Assembly: GCF_000344135.1 (NCBI RefSeq)
Contig: NZ_BAOP01000031.1
Coordinates: 1 to 57,633 of the forward strand
Length of the DNA stretch: 57,633 nucleotides
From: Gordonia malaquae NBRC 108250
Lineage (GTDB): Bacteria; Actinomycetota; Actinomycetes; Mycobacteriales; Mycobacteriaceae
Direction: 5' to 3'
The translations under genes were made by a program, and so were the position numbers. Under the pieces are notes generated by a model. It did no database searches. It saw only the letters and a list, made by a program, of their open reading frames with translations, and was not told the DNA's origin. Below are positions 19,527 to 27,365 of the stretch, piece after piece. Each line of letters starts with the position of its first letter. The stretch's first letter is position 1.

Positions 19527-20389
19527 CAGGCTTCCGCGGCCGCCAACTGCTGCTCGGCACGCTCTACGACGTTGGCGAGCAGGAAAGCGCGGGTCAGCGG
19601 CCCGACGCCACCCGGGTTCGGGGACACTGCGCCCGCGACGTCCCAGACGTCGGGGGCCACGTCGCCCTGAAGGCCAGCGTCGGTGCGGCTGACGCCCACG
19701 TCGACGACGGCTGCACCGGGCTTGACCATGTCGGCGGTGATGAGGTGTGCAACACCGGCGGCCGCGACGATGATGTCGGCGCGCCGGGTCTCGGCGGCGA
19801 GGTCCTTCGTGCCGGTGTGGCACAGGGTGACGGTCGCGTTCTCGCTGCGACGGGTCAGCAGCAGGCCGATCGGCCGTCCGATCGTCACGCCGCGGCCGAC
19901 GACCGTCACGTGCGCGCCGTCGAGCGGGATGTCATAGCGACGCAGGAGGTGGATGACGCCGCGCGGGGTGCACGGGAGCGTCGACTCCTTGCCGAGGACG
20001 AGGCGACCGAGGTTGATCGGGTGGAGACCGTCCGCGTCCTTCTCCGGCGCGATGCGCTCGAGGGCGGCGTTCTCGTCGAGATGCTTGGGCAGCGGCAGCT
20101 GGACGATGTACCCGGTGCACGCGGGGTCGGCGTTCAGTTCGTCGATGGCCGCGTTGAGCTGCTCCTGCGTGATGTCGGCCGGCAGATCCTTACGGATCGA
20201 CGAGATGCCGACCTTCGCGCAGTCGGAGTGCTTGCCCTTCACATACGACTGCGAGCCGGGATCGTCGCCGACCAGCACCGTGCCCAGTCCGGGCGTGATG
20301 CCCGCAGCACGCAGTGTGTCCACTCGTGCCTTCAGGTCAGTGAAGATCTCGTCTCGGGTGAGCTTGCCGTCCAGTCGAATCGCCGTCAC
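19526..20389 (-). CDS. folD: Bifunctional methylenetetrahydrofolate dehydrogenase/cyclohydrolase
   Basis: Cytosolic one-carbon enzyme interconverting 5,10-methylene-, methenyl- and 10-formyl-tetrahydrofolate. It has the catalytic [15 protein letters not shown] region (Tyr/Lys), [24 protein letters not shown], and the NADP-binding [16 protein letters not shown]. The C-terminal [14 protein letters not shown] is intact. GTG at 20389 gives 287 residues and the usual VTAIRLDGK start; ATG at 20407 adds six residues. A perfect 15-base inverted repeat spans this start region. It is coupled to the downstream DUF3017 gene and supports methionine methylation chemistry supplied nearby. Confidence 0.96.
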   Translation of the reverse strand: MTAIRLDGKLTRDEIFTDLKARVDTLRAAGITPGLGTVLVGDDPGSQSYVKGKHSDCAKVGISSIRKDLPADITQEQLNAAIDELNADPACTGYIVQLPLPKHLDENAALERIAPEKDADGLHPINLGRLVLGKESTLPCTPRGVIHLLRRYDIPLDGAHVTVVGRGVTIGRPIGLLLTRRSENATVTLCHTGTKDLAAETRRADIIVAAAGVAHLITADMVKPGAAVVDVGVSRTDAGLQGDVAPDVWDVAGAVSPNPGGVGPLTRAFLLANVVERAEQQLAAAEA

Positions 20390-20422
20390 AGTGATCCATT
20401 GTTCCACTGACGGCGATTCGAC
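20374..20422. repeat. Inverted repeat across the folD start
   Basis: GTCGAATCGCCGTCA at 20374-20388 is exactly complementary to TGACGGCGATTCGAC at 20408-20422, with 19 bases between. The left arm is folD coding sequence and the right arm lies in the 5' region, just after the stop of the 52-residue gene. In the folD mRNA this hairpin would enclose both candidate start codons. Confidence 0.85.
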
Positions 20423-20425
20423 GGG

Positions 20426-20584
20426 TCAGGCGGCTGCCATCTGCGACCGCGCGACGGCGAGGAACTCCTCGACGGTCACGTAGAAGCCGGTGGCGTCGTC
20501 GATCTGGAACCAGACGGTCTGCGCCGGATCCAGGTCGTTCGTGTTGGTGTTGATGCTGGTCATGTCAATGGTGTTGGTACGCAT
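20426..20584 (-). CDS. Small hypothetical protein, 52 residues
   Basis: Not recognised. ATG at 20584 is preceded by a near-perfect AGGAGG ribosome site seven bases upstream, which is the reason to believe the gene; a longer frame to 20830 lacks such a site. The product starts MRTNTIDMTSINTNTNDLD, rich in Asn and Thr, and continues into WFQIDDATGFYVTVEEF and an Ala-rich end. It has no Cys, signal peptide or membrane helix. The stop lies 36 bases before folD on the same strand, so it may be the first gene of a folD transcript. Confidence 0.6.
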   Translation of the reverse strand: MRTNTIDMTSINTNTNDLDPAQTVWFQIDDATGFYVTVEEFLAVARSQMAAA

Positions 20585-20876
20585 GGTTATGCCTCCTGGC
20601 ATGGGTGATTGGCAGCGAACAAATCGCTGCGCGCAAATGTCGTGGGTCACTCGCTCGCAGATGGAGCAGCTCTTCCCGCGTGTCGATCGAAGTCGAAACA
20701 GAGGACTCGTCGGTTCGTCGGCGCCCTTTATCGGCGCGCGAACCCAGACCCTGAGATCCTCGGGAGATTCGCAACTGTGTCGGCGGACCGTGAGAGGGTC
20801 GACGCCTGCGTGTTGCGGACGAATCATCATCGCACACTCGTTCGCCCTGCGTCAACCCGCATTGCGAACTCCCCCA
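20585..20876. other. Non-coding stretch between the 52-residue gene and trmL
   Basis: Part of a 391-base gap. Open frames on both strands lack ribosome sites and look like GC-driven chance frames. It must hold the promoter for the small gene. Apart from the nested inverted repeats that follow at 20877-20946, nothing specific was recognised. Confidence 0.5.
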
Positions 20877-20946
20877 GTTCCCGCGACACTTTCAGTTCCC
20901 GCTCTTCGTCCCGCCGAGGAGCGGGAACGAGAACTGCCGCGGGAAC
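20877..20946. repeat. Nested inverted repeats upstream of trmL
   Basis: Four copies of a GTTCCCGC-type word. The outer arms are GTTCCCGCG (20877-20885) and CGCGGGAAC (20938-20946); the inner arms are GTTCCCGCTC (20895-20904) and GAGCGGGAAC (20919-20928). The whole can form one long stem with an internal loop. It ends 17 bases before the trmL -10 hexamer, so it could be an operator pair or an antisense-side terminator. Confidence 0.8.
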
Positions 20947-20975
20947 GTCGGACGGCGACGCATAGACTGACCTGC

Positions 20976-21440
20976 GTGTTCCGCATCGTGTACTTCCAGC
21001 CCTGCATCCCCCCGAATACGGGCAACGCGATCCGGATCGCGGCCAACACGGGGTGTGAGCTGCATCTGATCGAGCCGCTGGGCTTCACGATGACAGACAC
21101 GCAGGTCAAGCGCGCGGGCCTCGACTACCACGAGATGGCGAACGTGACCGTTCACAAGAACCTCGACGCCGCTTGGGACGTCCTCCAGCCCGAGCGGGTG
21201 TTCGCGTACACCGCCCATGCGTCCAAGTTCCACACCGACGTCGACTACCACTCCGGCGACGTCCTCCTGTTCGGCCCCGAACCGACCGGGCTGCCCGACG
21301 AGGTCCTGGGCGACCCGCATGTCACCGAGCAGTTGCGGATCCCCATGCTCGCGGGACGCCGCTCGATGAATCTCGCGAACGCAACGAGCGTCGCCCTCTA
21401 CGAGGCGTGGCGGCAGAACGGGTTCGACGGCGCCGTTTAG
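20976..21440 (+). CDS. trmL: tRNA 2'-O-methyltransferase, SPOUT family (TrmL-like)
   Basis: SpoU/TrmH-superfamily methyltransferase that methylates the ribose of the wobble nucleotide in leucine tRNAs (family knowledge). The 155-residue product opens IVYFQPCIPPNTGNAIRIAA and has the trefoil-knot SAM-binding LLFGPEPTGLP and the C-terminal RRSMNLANATSVALYEAWRQ. GTG at 20976 lies seven bases after TAGACT (20963-20968), suggesting a leaderless mRNA; the frame is open further left but without family similarity. Its last four bases overlap the convergent reverse transcriptase gene. Confidence 0.93.
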   Translation: MFRIVYFQPCIPPNTGNAIRIAANTGCELHLIEPLGFTMTDTQVKRAGLDYHEMANVTVHKNLDAAWDVLQPERVFAYTAHASKFHTDVDYHSGDVLLFGPEPTGLPDEVLGDPHVTEQLRIPMLAGRRSMNLANATSVALYEAWRQNGFDGAV

Positions 21441-22735
21441 ACCGACCAGTCGACCTGTGCGGCGAGCGCCATGAGCTTGCGCCTCCTGGTCGGCGAGCCA
21501 GTCGACACCCACCCGATCCGGCCGTAGACGTATCCCCGGAAGTCTCCTCGCCCTTCTCTGTTCTGCGACTCTCCTCCGTCCCGGACCGCGTTGTGCAGCA
21601 ACGCCTTCAGTGCGTCGAAGTCGGTACGCCGCGCACGCGGGCCCGCGTTGACGACGAGTCCGGCCAACTGTTGGCGTTGGTGATCGCCCATCACGCGGAG
21701 CTTGTCGGGATGCACGCGGAAGCCTTCGTCGTGCACGATCGACGAGACGACCCACGTCACCAGCTTCGGGTCGATGTCGTCGCCGGAGAGCGCCAGGTCG
21801 TCGCCGTACCGCGTGTACGTGAGTCTGTTCTTCTCAGCGAAGCCCGCGATGCGGATGTCCATGCGCCGCAGGATCAGGTTCAACAGCGCAGGCGACGTCG
21901 GCGCGCCTTGGGGCAGGTGACGTTCCCGCAGCAATGCGGCATGGAACGGGTCCAGCTGTGCAGCGTCATCGATCGCGCATGTCGTCGTGCAGAGTGCGGC
22001 GAGATACTCGCAGACGCCCGGCGTGTATCCGATCGCCGTGAACACCGCTTTCACTCGTCGGTAGTTCGCATGCTCGAAGCAGTGCTTCAGATCGATTCGG
22101 ACCACCGTGTCGTGCAGCGAATGTGGACCGGCGAACGAGACGGCTGAACGCCCGCGGACGAATCCGTGGGCCGCCGGATGCGGCGGCACCGCGGCGAGGA
22201 CGTCGTCGAGGATGCGACGCTGCGCCGTCGCGAGTCGTTCCTTCGGCGCCTCGATGATCCGGAATCCACCGTGTGCCTTGGGTATTCGCCACACTCGATA
22301 GTGCCGCAGCCGCTCTGGAAGTCGTTTCGAGCGCCGTCCGCGAGCGGCGAACCAGTCGAGTTCGGGCAACGACATGTTCTGCCACGCGGCCAACGCCTCG
22401 ACATCGGCGATCCGCTTCACGTCGAAGACCGGCGTCGACACGTCCGGGTCGGCGACAAACCTGAACGGACCGTCGCACATCGCATCGATCAGTTCTCTGA
22501 TCGCCTCGCGTGGATCAGCCGGCGGGGCGGGGAACGCCTCGAGGATCGCGCGGGCCACCTCCTCCGCGTCGGCGGGTGACACCACCCGCATCAGCAGATC
22601 GGTCAGTTCGGGTCGCGTCCACTCCGGACCGAGATCGCTGCCGCGGACACGCATGAGCCGCTGCGCGACAGCGCCCGCCATCATCGCGGTCTCACGCGCG
22701 GTGAAGCGCCGCGGGCGCGACAGTCCGGCCCCCAA
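21437..22735 (-). CDS. Retron-type reverse transcriptase
   Basis: RNA-directed DNA polymerase with the order of blocks seen in bacterial retron RTs. Numbered from TTG at 22735 (432 residues): a helical N-terminal extension to about 120, KAHGGFRIIEAPKERL near 153, HPAAHGFVRGRS near 186, catalytic Asp215 in RIDLKHCFEHA, LPQGAPTSPALLN near 275, the YGDD box at 310-313, GFRVHPDKLRVM, QLAGLVVN and a C-terminal YGRIGWV...LAAQVDW. The box is YGDD where most retrons have YADD, and LAG stands where VTG is common. TTG at 22735 follows GGAAGGGGAG. GTG at 22807 is the longest option but would overlap the structured upstream repeat. An inserted gene relative to mycobacterial order. Confidence 0.85.
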   Translation of the reverse strand: MGAGLSRPRRFTARETAMMAGAVAQRLMRVRGSDLGPEWTRPELTDLLMRVVSPADAEEVARAILEAFPAPPADPREAIRELIDAMCDGPFRFVADPDVSTPVFDVKRIADVEALAAWQNMSLPELDWFAARGRRSKRLPERLRHYRVWRIPKAHGGFRIIEAPKERLATAQRRILDDVLAAVPPHPAAHGFVRGRSAVSFAGPHSLHDTVVRIDLKHCFEHANYRRVKAVFTAIGYTPGVCEYLAALCTTTCAIDDAAQLDPFHAALLRERHLPQGAPTSPALLNLILRRMDIRIAGFAEKNRLTYTRYGDDLALSGDDIDPKLVTWVVSSIVHDEGFRVHPDKLRVMGDHQRQQLAGLVVNAGPRARRTDFDALKALLHNAVRDGGESQNREGRGDFRGYVYGRIGWVSTGSPTRRRKLMALAAQVDWSV

Positions 22736-22754
22736 GGTCTCCCCTTCCACCAAC

Positions 22755-22905
22755 GAGGCAGGCGACGCGACCTGGACTTGTCGTCCTCGGCGCGCAGTGA
22801 AGCACACGAAGTGTGCCGACCTGCGTGCGACGCGGTGCCGTGCAGTGCATGAACCCAGGGGTAGCCCCTGAGACGGATCATCGATCCCTCTCGCGCCGCC
22901 TGCTC
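22755..22905 (-). ncRNA. Candidate retron msr-msd RNA upstream of the reverse transcriptase
   Basis: On the minus strand GAGCAGGCGGCGCGA (22905-22891) can pair with TCGCGTCGCCTGCCTC (22770-22755): 15 pairs with one bulged base and one G-U. They enclose 120 bases. Inside lie compact hairpins GGATC-GAT-GATCC, CAGGGG-CTA-CCCCTG and GCACAC-TTC-GTGTGC. A long end-pairing repeat bounding short stem-loops directly upstream of the RT is the layout of retron a1/a2 with msr and msd. No msd stem as long as in classical retrons was found, and no transcript evidence exists. Confidence 0.45.
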
Positions 22906-22917
22906 TCGCCGTCGAGG

Positions 22918-23637
22918 CTAGCTCAGATGCCGTTGGAAGAAGCGCAAAGCGGACTCTCCCTCGTATTCTGGGACGCCGGTGTGCCCGCCCATGTTGGCGT
23001 GCAGTCCCTTCTCCGCCGATCCGAACGCGTCGAAGAGGTCAAGCGCCATCTGGCGATCGTTGCCCGCATCGTCCCACTGCAGGAGCACGTGGAGCGGAAT
23101 CGTCAGACGACGCGCTTCATCGAATGTCGCTGCGGGAACGTAACTTCCGGCGAACAACGTAGCGGCGACGATCCGCGGATCGACCAATGCCAGCCGAACC
23201 GCGACAGCCATCACGCCGCCGGACAGACCGACGGGACCGTCGATGTTCGGAAGGTCGAGCAGTGCGTCCAGCACCGCCTGCCATTCCGGCACTGCCGCGT
23301 CGACGAGCGGCGGGATCAGCCGTTCGACGATCTCGCCGACCGGACGTCCGTCTTCGGCGGCGTCCCACAGATCACGACGTGCGCGATCGACGTCGGCTAG
23401 TCGCGGACGGCCGCCACTGCCGGGGAGTTCGATGGTGGCGCAGGCGAATCCAGCGGACGATCGGGCACGCGCCGCGAGCCGCGGCCGCATCCGGTCGAGT
23501 CCGCCCGGCTGGCCGAGAAGGATCAGGGGCGTCGGACCGTCGGGGTTCTCGGGCGTCCAGAGGATTCCCGGGATGTCGCCGAGAACGAAGTCGCGTTCGA
23601 CGAAACCGTCGGTGAGCGATTGTGAAGTGAAATGCAT
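22918..23637 (-). CDS. Alpha/beta hydrolase (dienelactone-hydrolase-like)
   Basis: Cytosolic alpha/beta hydrolase of 239 residues. It has the oxyanion-region LLGQPGGLDRM near 40-50, nucleophile Ser139 in GPVGLSGGVMA, an acidic residue in LLQWDDAGND and the catalytic His in MGGHTGVPEYE. No signal peptide is present. The substrate is unknown; the closest match by eye is the dienelactone hydrolase group. It lies immediately upstream of the candidate retron RNA on the same strand, so it could share a transcript, but nothing ties it functionally to the RT. Confidence 0.75.
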   Translation of the reverse strand: MHFTSQSLTDGFVERDFVLGDIPGILWTPENPDGPTPLILLGQPGGLDRMRPRLAARARSSAGFACATIELPGSGGRPRLADVDRARRDLWDAAEDGRPVGEIVERLIPPLVDAAVPEWQAVLDALLDLPNIDGPVGLSGGVMAVAVRLALVDPRIVAATLFAGSYVPAATFDEARRLTIPLHVLLQWDDAGNDRQMALDLFDAFGSAEKGLHANMGGHTGVPEYEGESALRFFQRHLS

Positions 23638-23815
23638 GGCTGGAGTCCTTTGCAGAGTGCGTGAAACGGCGCTCCGCGGACGACCTATCGCCCGACCGTG
23701 ACTCCTGTGGGGAGCACCCTTGTCGAAACGTTCACGGGTACCACCTCCTCACGGTGTTGCACGGTCGTCGACGACGCTAACAACCGGGAGTTCCGCGTGT
23801 CCATCGATTTTCTGT

Positions 23816-24049
23816 TCAACCGATTCGGAACCTCTTGATTCGCGACGTCGCGCCGCTCACCAGCTCGACCCTCGACTTCGGTACCCCGAAATGCTTGGCG
23901 AGCGCCACTCCGACGGCCTTCGTCGCCTTTCCCTCGACGGCGGGTTCACGCACATAGACCGTGATCGCACCGTCGTCGGTCACCTCGACGAGAGGACCCT
24001 TCCGACTGTTCGGCTTCACGGTCACGGCCACCATTTGAACGTCGGTCAT
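23816..24049 (-). CDS. DUF167 (YggU-family) protein
   Basis: Small conserved protein of the DUF167/YggU family, 77 residues, function unknown. It has the family VTVKPNSRKGPLVE opening, REPAVEGKATKAVGVALAKHFG and the C-terminal VELVSGATSRIKRFRI. The start ATG at 24049 overlaps the upstream gene stop by four bases (ATGA), indicating translational coupling to the citrate-synthase-like gene; a frame extending to 24085 lies within that gene. The intergenic stretch to the hydrolase (23638-23815) shows no other gene. Confidence 0.85.
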   Translation of the reverse strand: MTDVQMVAVTVKPNSRKGPLVEVTDDGAITVYVREPAVEGKATKAVGVALAKHFGVPKSRVELVSGATSRIKRFRIG

Positions 24050-25137
24050 GCCTGTCTCCCCTGGCCAGTGTTGCTGCCGCGCCACCGCAGCGGCGCCTCC
24101 CCGTACTCTTCGACGACGTGTGCCGCCATCCCGACCGTGCGCCCGTACTGGAACAGGACCTCCCCGGCTCGCGGCCCCAGGCCCAGTTCGAGCGCGACAA
24201 CGGCACTCGCCAAGTCGACGTTCACCGGGCGGCCGGCACGCGCGATGATCACCTCCGCTGCGGCCAACGCCGTCGACTCGGGCCGGTCTGCGCGCAGGCG
24301 ATCGAGAACAATTGTCGCGCGCGGATCATCACCCCCGTAGATCACGTGACCGAATCCCGGCAGACGTCCGTCGACGACGGCGTCCGCAAGGGCACGATCC
24401 ACATCGACGCCGCCACGTACGGCCTCTACCAGGGAGTACGCGGACGCAGGCGCACCTCCGTGCAGCGGCCCCGAGAGTGCGGCATACCCGGCGAGCAGTG
24501 AATCGAAGACGCCCGCTCTGGCCGACGCCGCGACCCGAGCAGCAGTCGTCGACGCCGCGAGCCCGTTGTCGATGAGCATCGTGACGAGCAGGTCCACCCA
24601 GGGGTGTGCAAGATCGATCTCCGGGACCACGTTCGCCAGGACTGGAAGCACCCCGAGCACACGAGCGGCGGCATCGGTGCGGTCAGCGCGCAGCGGGTCG
24701 TTGGCTGCGATCAGTGCAACGGTCAACGGGATGCGGCGTTCCACAGGGACCTGTTCGACGGCGCTCAGGTCCACCGGAGGGGGCGGCACAGGAGCGTCGA
24801 CGTCGAGCACAAAGCGCGCAGCTGCAGTGAAGTCCATCGTCGCGCAGATGTCGGTGATGTCGGTGCCGCGCAACAGGAGTCGGTCGTCGCTGATCGTCGA
24901 CACGCGGGTCGCGACGGCCCGGAACCGCAAGAGGCGGTCGCCGGCGCGGCGGCCGTCGTGTTTGGCCGCCGCGAGCGAGTCGACCTCGGCACGGTCGAAC
25001 AGCGATTCCGCCTGCCCCGGCATCCGCCGCGACGTCAGCACTCCCCTGCTCACGTACGAGTACAGCGTTCCGCGCTTCACCCCAAGCCGCGCCGATGCCT
25101 CGGACGTTGTGATCCACCTGTCCACGCGTTGATTCAA
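24046..25137 (-). CDS. Citrate-synthase-fold protein with N-terminal helix-turn-helix
   Basis: Fusion of a short MerR/excisionase-like DNA-binding segment (WITTSEASARLGVKRGTLYSYV, in two pieces about residues 8-29) to a citrate synthase domain. The domain retains SGPLHGGAPAS and GFGHVIYGGDDPRA, with the two active-site His, and NVDLASAV with Asp. Known actinobacterial relatives are annotated as citrate synthase and pair with a second citrate synthase, as here, in divergent orientation. The start is uncertain: TTG at 25137 or GTG at 25125, since a 15-base palindrome spans 25128-25142. It may act as a sensor/regulator, as an enzyme, or as both. It is coupled to the DUF167 gene. Confidence 0.85.
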   Translation of the reverse strand: MNQRVDRWITTSEASARLGVKRGTLYSYVSRGVLTSRRMPGQAESLFDRAEVDSLAAAKHDGRRAGDRLLRFRAVATRVSTISDDRLLLRGTDITDICATMDFTAAARFVLDVDAPVPPPPVDLSAVEQVPVERRIPLTVALIAANDPLRADRTDAAARVLGVLPVLANVVPEIDLAHPWVDLLVTMLIDNGLAASTTAARVAASARAGVFDSLLAGYAALSGPLHGGAPASAYSLVEAVRGGVDVDRALADAVVDGRLPGFGHVIYGGDDPRATIVLDRLRADRPESTALAAAEVIIARAGRPVNVDLASAVVALELGLGPRAGEVLFQYGRTVGMAAHVVEEYGEAPLRWRGSNTGQGRQA

Positions 25138-25160
25138 TCAACATTGCAGACATTGATCAA
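25128..25160. promoter_or_regulatory. Operator-like palindromes between the two citrate synthase genes
   Basis: GTTGATT-C-AATCAAC (25128-25142) is a perfect 15-base palindrome, and TTGATCAA (25153-25160) repeats its half-site. Both lie in the 41-base divergent promoter. The HTH-bearing neighbour is the obvious candidate binder. Confidence 0.5.
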
Positions 25161-25178
25161 CAGCGCCACACTCGTGTC

Positions 25179-26297
25179 ATGAGCACACCGATCACCGTCC
25201 CGCGGGGACTCAAGAACGTCATCGTCACCGACACCGAGATCGGCGACGTCCGAGGTGAGGAGGGTTTTTACCACTATCGACAGTTCGACGCGACGGAGCT
25301 CGCTCGCACCTGCACGTTCGAGGACGTCTGGCATCTGATGGTGTTCGGGTCGCTTCCCGATCCGGGACAGTCGGAGGCGTTCGCGCGGCGCATCGCCGCT
25401 CTGCGAGTGATCGACGGCGCCACCGTCGATCTGTTGCGTTCGATCGTCACACCGGAAACGGATCCGCTCGCCGCCCTGCGGGTGGCTCTTGCGGCGCTCG
25501 GCCTGGCCGACCGCCCGCTGTACGACGTCCCGGCCGCCGACCGCGTCGACTCCGCACTGCGTGCAGCCGCAGTCGTACCGACGGTGCTCGCCGCAGCGCA
25601 CCGACTCTCCCGGGGCCAGGAGGTGCTCGATGCGGATCCCGACGCGGACCACGTGTCCGACTATCTGCGGATGGCGACCGGGTCGACCGACGCCGAGGCC
25701 GCCGATGCGCTCCGGACTTACCTGGTCACCACCATCGACCACGGTTTCAACGCGTCGACGTTCGCGGGTCGGGTGGTCGCCTCCACCGGTTCGGATATGA
25801 CATCGTCAGTCCTCGGCGCTCTCGGTGCGTTCCTCGGACCGTTGCACGGTGGCGCTCCGAGTCGAGCTCTCGCCGCGCTCGACGACATCGGCGACCCGTC
25901 GAACACTCGAGACTGGGTACGTGGCCGCATCGAGTCGGGCGAGAAGATCATGGGCTTCGGTCACGCCGTCTACCGCACCCATGACCCGCGGTCGGAACTG
26001 TTGAAAAGCGTTGTCCAGCAACGCTTCAACTCACCTCTCGTCCACCACGCCACCGCCGTCGAAGCCGAGATCGAGGCAGCGATCAACGAACTCAAGCCAG
26101 GTCGTCGCCTGTACGCGAACGTCGAGTTCTACGCTGGCGTCCTGATGAGCGAGGTGGGCCTGCCGCCCGAGATGTTCACGCCGACCTTCGCCGTCGCCCG
26201 AGTCGTCGGCTGGACCGCGAACATCCTCGAACAAGCCGCCGAAGGCAAGATCATCCGCCCTGTCGCCCGCTACGTCGGCCCCCTGCCTGCTCGTTGA
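25179..26297 (+). CDS. citA: Citrate synthase (CitA-like)
   Basis: Citrate/2-methylcitrate synthase fold enzyme condensing oxaloacetate with an acyl-CoA. The 372-residue protein has DHGFNAST (His188), PLHGGAPSRAL (His223) and MGFGHAVYRTHDPR (His262). The usual Asp of the NVDFY motif is Glu (NVEFYAG, Glu316), a variant I recall in second citrate synthases of actinobacteria; it could alter activity. ATG at 25179 lies 41 bases from the divergent HTH-fused paralogue. The terminal Pro-Ala-Arg-stop is encoded by a copy of the dispersed repeat. Confidence 0.88.
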   Translation: MSTPITVPRGLKNVIVTDTEIGDVRGEEGFYHYRQFDATELARTCTFEDVWHLMVFGSLPDPGQSEAFARRIAALRVIDGATVDLLRSIVTPETDPLAALRVALAALGLADRPLYDVPAADRVDSALRAAAVVPTVLAAAHRLSRGQEVLDADPDADHVSDYLRMATGSTDAEAADALRTYLVTTIDHGFNASTFAGRVVASTGSDMTSSVLGALGAFLGPLHGGAPSRALAALDDIGDPSNTRDWVRGRIESGEKIMGFGHAVYRTHDPRSELLKSVVQQRFNSPLVHHATAVEAEIEAAINELKPGRRLYANVEFYAGVLMSEVGLPPEMFTPTFAVARVVGWTANILEQAAEGKIIRPVARYVGPLPAR

Positions 26298-26415
26298 GCG
26301 GAAAGCTCCCACTGCTCGTTGAGCCGTCTCCGGTTCCACTGGTCGTTGCGGTCGAACGCTCCCACTGCTCGTTGAGCCGTCCCCGAGGCGCCAGCCGAGG
26401 TGACGTGTCGAAGCG
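26287..26415. repeat. Cluster of dispersed repeat copies after citA
   Basis: Three copies of CTGCTCGTTGAG (about 26288, 26312 and 26365). The last continues into a full unit with the middle GAGGCGCCAGCCGAGG and the end GTGTCGAAGCG. The first supplies the citA stop codon (CGT TGA). Confidence 0.8.
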
Positions 26416-26487
26416 TCGCACGGTTCAGCGCAACGAGGACGCACGATCAGGCGCTTGGCATCGCGCATACTGCTGAGATCGCGCTTT

Positions 26488-26528
26488 TCATCGGCTTACG
26501 AGGGCAATGTGCCCTCGTAAGCCGATGA
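26488..26528. terminator. Perfect hairpin between convergent citA and nagB
   Basis: Nineteen-base-pair perfect stem (arm begins TCATCGGCTTACGAGG) with a three-base ATG loop, located 30 bases beyond the nagB stop. The plus-side flank has TTTT before the stem. It probably terminates nagB and possibly citA. Confidence 0.8.
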
Positions 26529-26557
26529 GACGAGCGATCTTTGCAGTGTTAGCCCGA

Positions 26558-27307
26558 TCAGGGCTTGTTGGCCCAGACGTACTTGTAGTAGTCGGCGTCC
26601 TTGAGGTCCGCGGCAGCAGCGGGATCGACGACCATCGTCGCGTGGCGGTGGAGCTGCAGCACCGACGCCGGGCACGATGCCGACAGCGGTCCTTCGACAG
26701 CGGCTGCCACAGCTGCTGCCTTCCCGGATCCGGTTGCGACGAGGATGAGGTGCTTGGCGTCGCAGATGGTGCCGAGTCCCTGGGTGATGACGTGCATCGG
26801 GACCTCGTCGAACGAGTCGAAGAAGCGGGCGTTGTCCTGCCGGGTCTTCTCGGTCAGGGTCTTGATGCGGGTGCGCGAGGTCAGCGACGACGACGGCTCG
26901 TTGAAGCCGATGTGGCCGTTGCTGCCGATGCCGAGGATCTGGACGTCCACCGGGCCGACTTCGGCGATGAGTGCGTCGTAGGCGTCGGCGGCGATCCGGC
27001 TGTCAGGCGCCATGCCGTCCGGGGAATGGACGTCGCCGATGTCGATGTGGTCGGTGAACTTGTCACGGATGAACCGCGCATACGACTCCGGGTGCGTCGG
27101 CACGAGCCCGACGTACTCGTCGAGCAGGACCGCGTTGACGCCGGCGAACGACAGTCCCTCGTCACGGTGTCGACGGATCAGCTCGTCGTACGTCGCGAGG
27201 GGCGACGATCCGGTGGCCAGACCGATGGTCTTCGCTCCGCCTCGGACCGCGTTCTCGACGATGTCTGCCATCACCTGTTCCGGGTGATCGACGATCACGA
27301 CCTCCAT
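26558..27307 (-). CDS. nagB: Glucosamine-6-phosphate deaminase
   Basis: Converts glucosamine 6-phosphate to fructose 6-phosphate and ammonia in amino-sugar use. The 249-residue protein has GLATGSSPLATYDEL, LLDEYVGL (general-base Asp), the GIGSNGHIGFNEP active-site loop and HVITQGLGTI. ATG at 27307 gives the standard MEVVIVDHPEQV start with AGGTGG nearby; the frame runs open to 27385 but the added residues are not NagB-like. No nagA accompanies it here, unlike mycobacterial order as I remember it. Confidence 0.94.
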   Translation of the reverse strand: MEVVIVDHPEQVMADIVENAVRGGAKTIGLATGSSPLATYDELIRRHRDEGLSFAGVNAVLLDEYVGLVPTHPESYARFIRDKFTDHIDIGDVHSPDGMAPDSRIAADAYDALIAEVGPVDVQILGIGSNGHIGFNEPSSSLTSRTRIKTLTEKTRQDNARFFDSFDEVPMHVITQGLGTICDAKHLILVATGSGKAAAVAAAVEGPLSASCPASVLQLHRHATMVVDPAAAADLKDADYYKYVWANKP

Positions 27308-27365
27308 GCGCCACCTGCACCTTCCATAGTGTGTGGGTTCGGTTCGAGGGTACGTTGCTCCCCCT

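Noticed and set aside
22918..23637. Alpha/beta hydrolase as the retron effector
   Set aside because: Adjacent and co-oriented, but no known retron class with such an effector comes to mind and nothing couples it to the RT; left as an independent gene.
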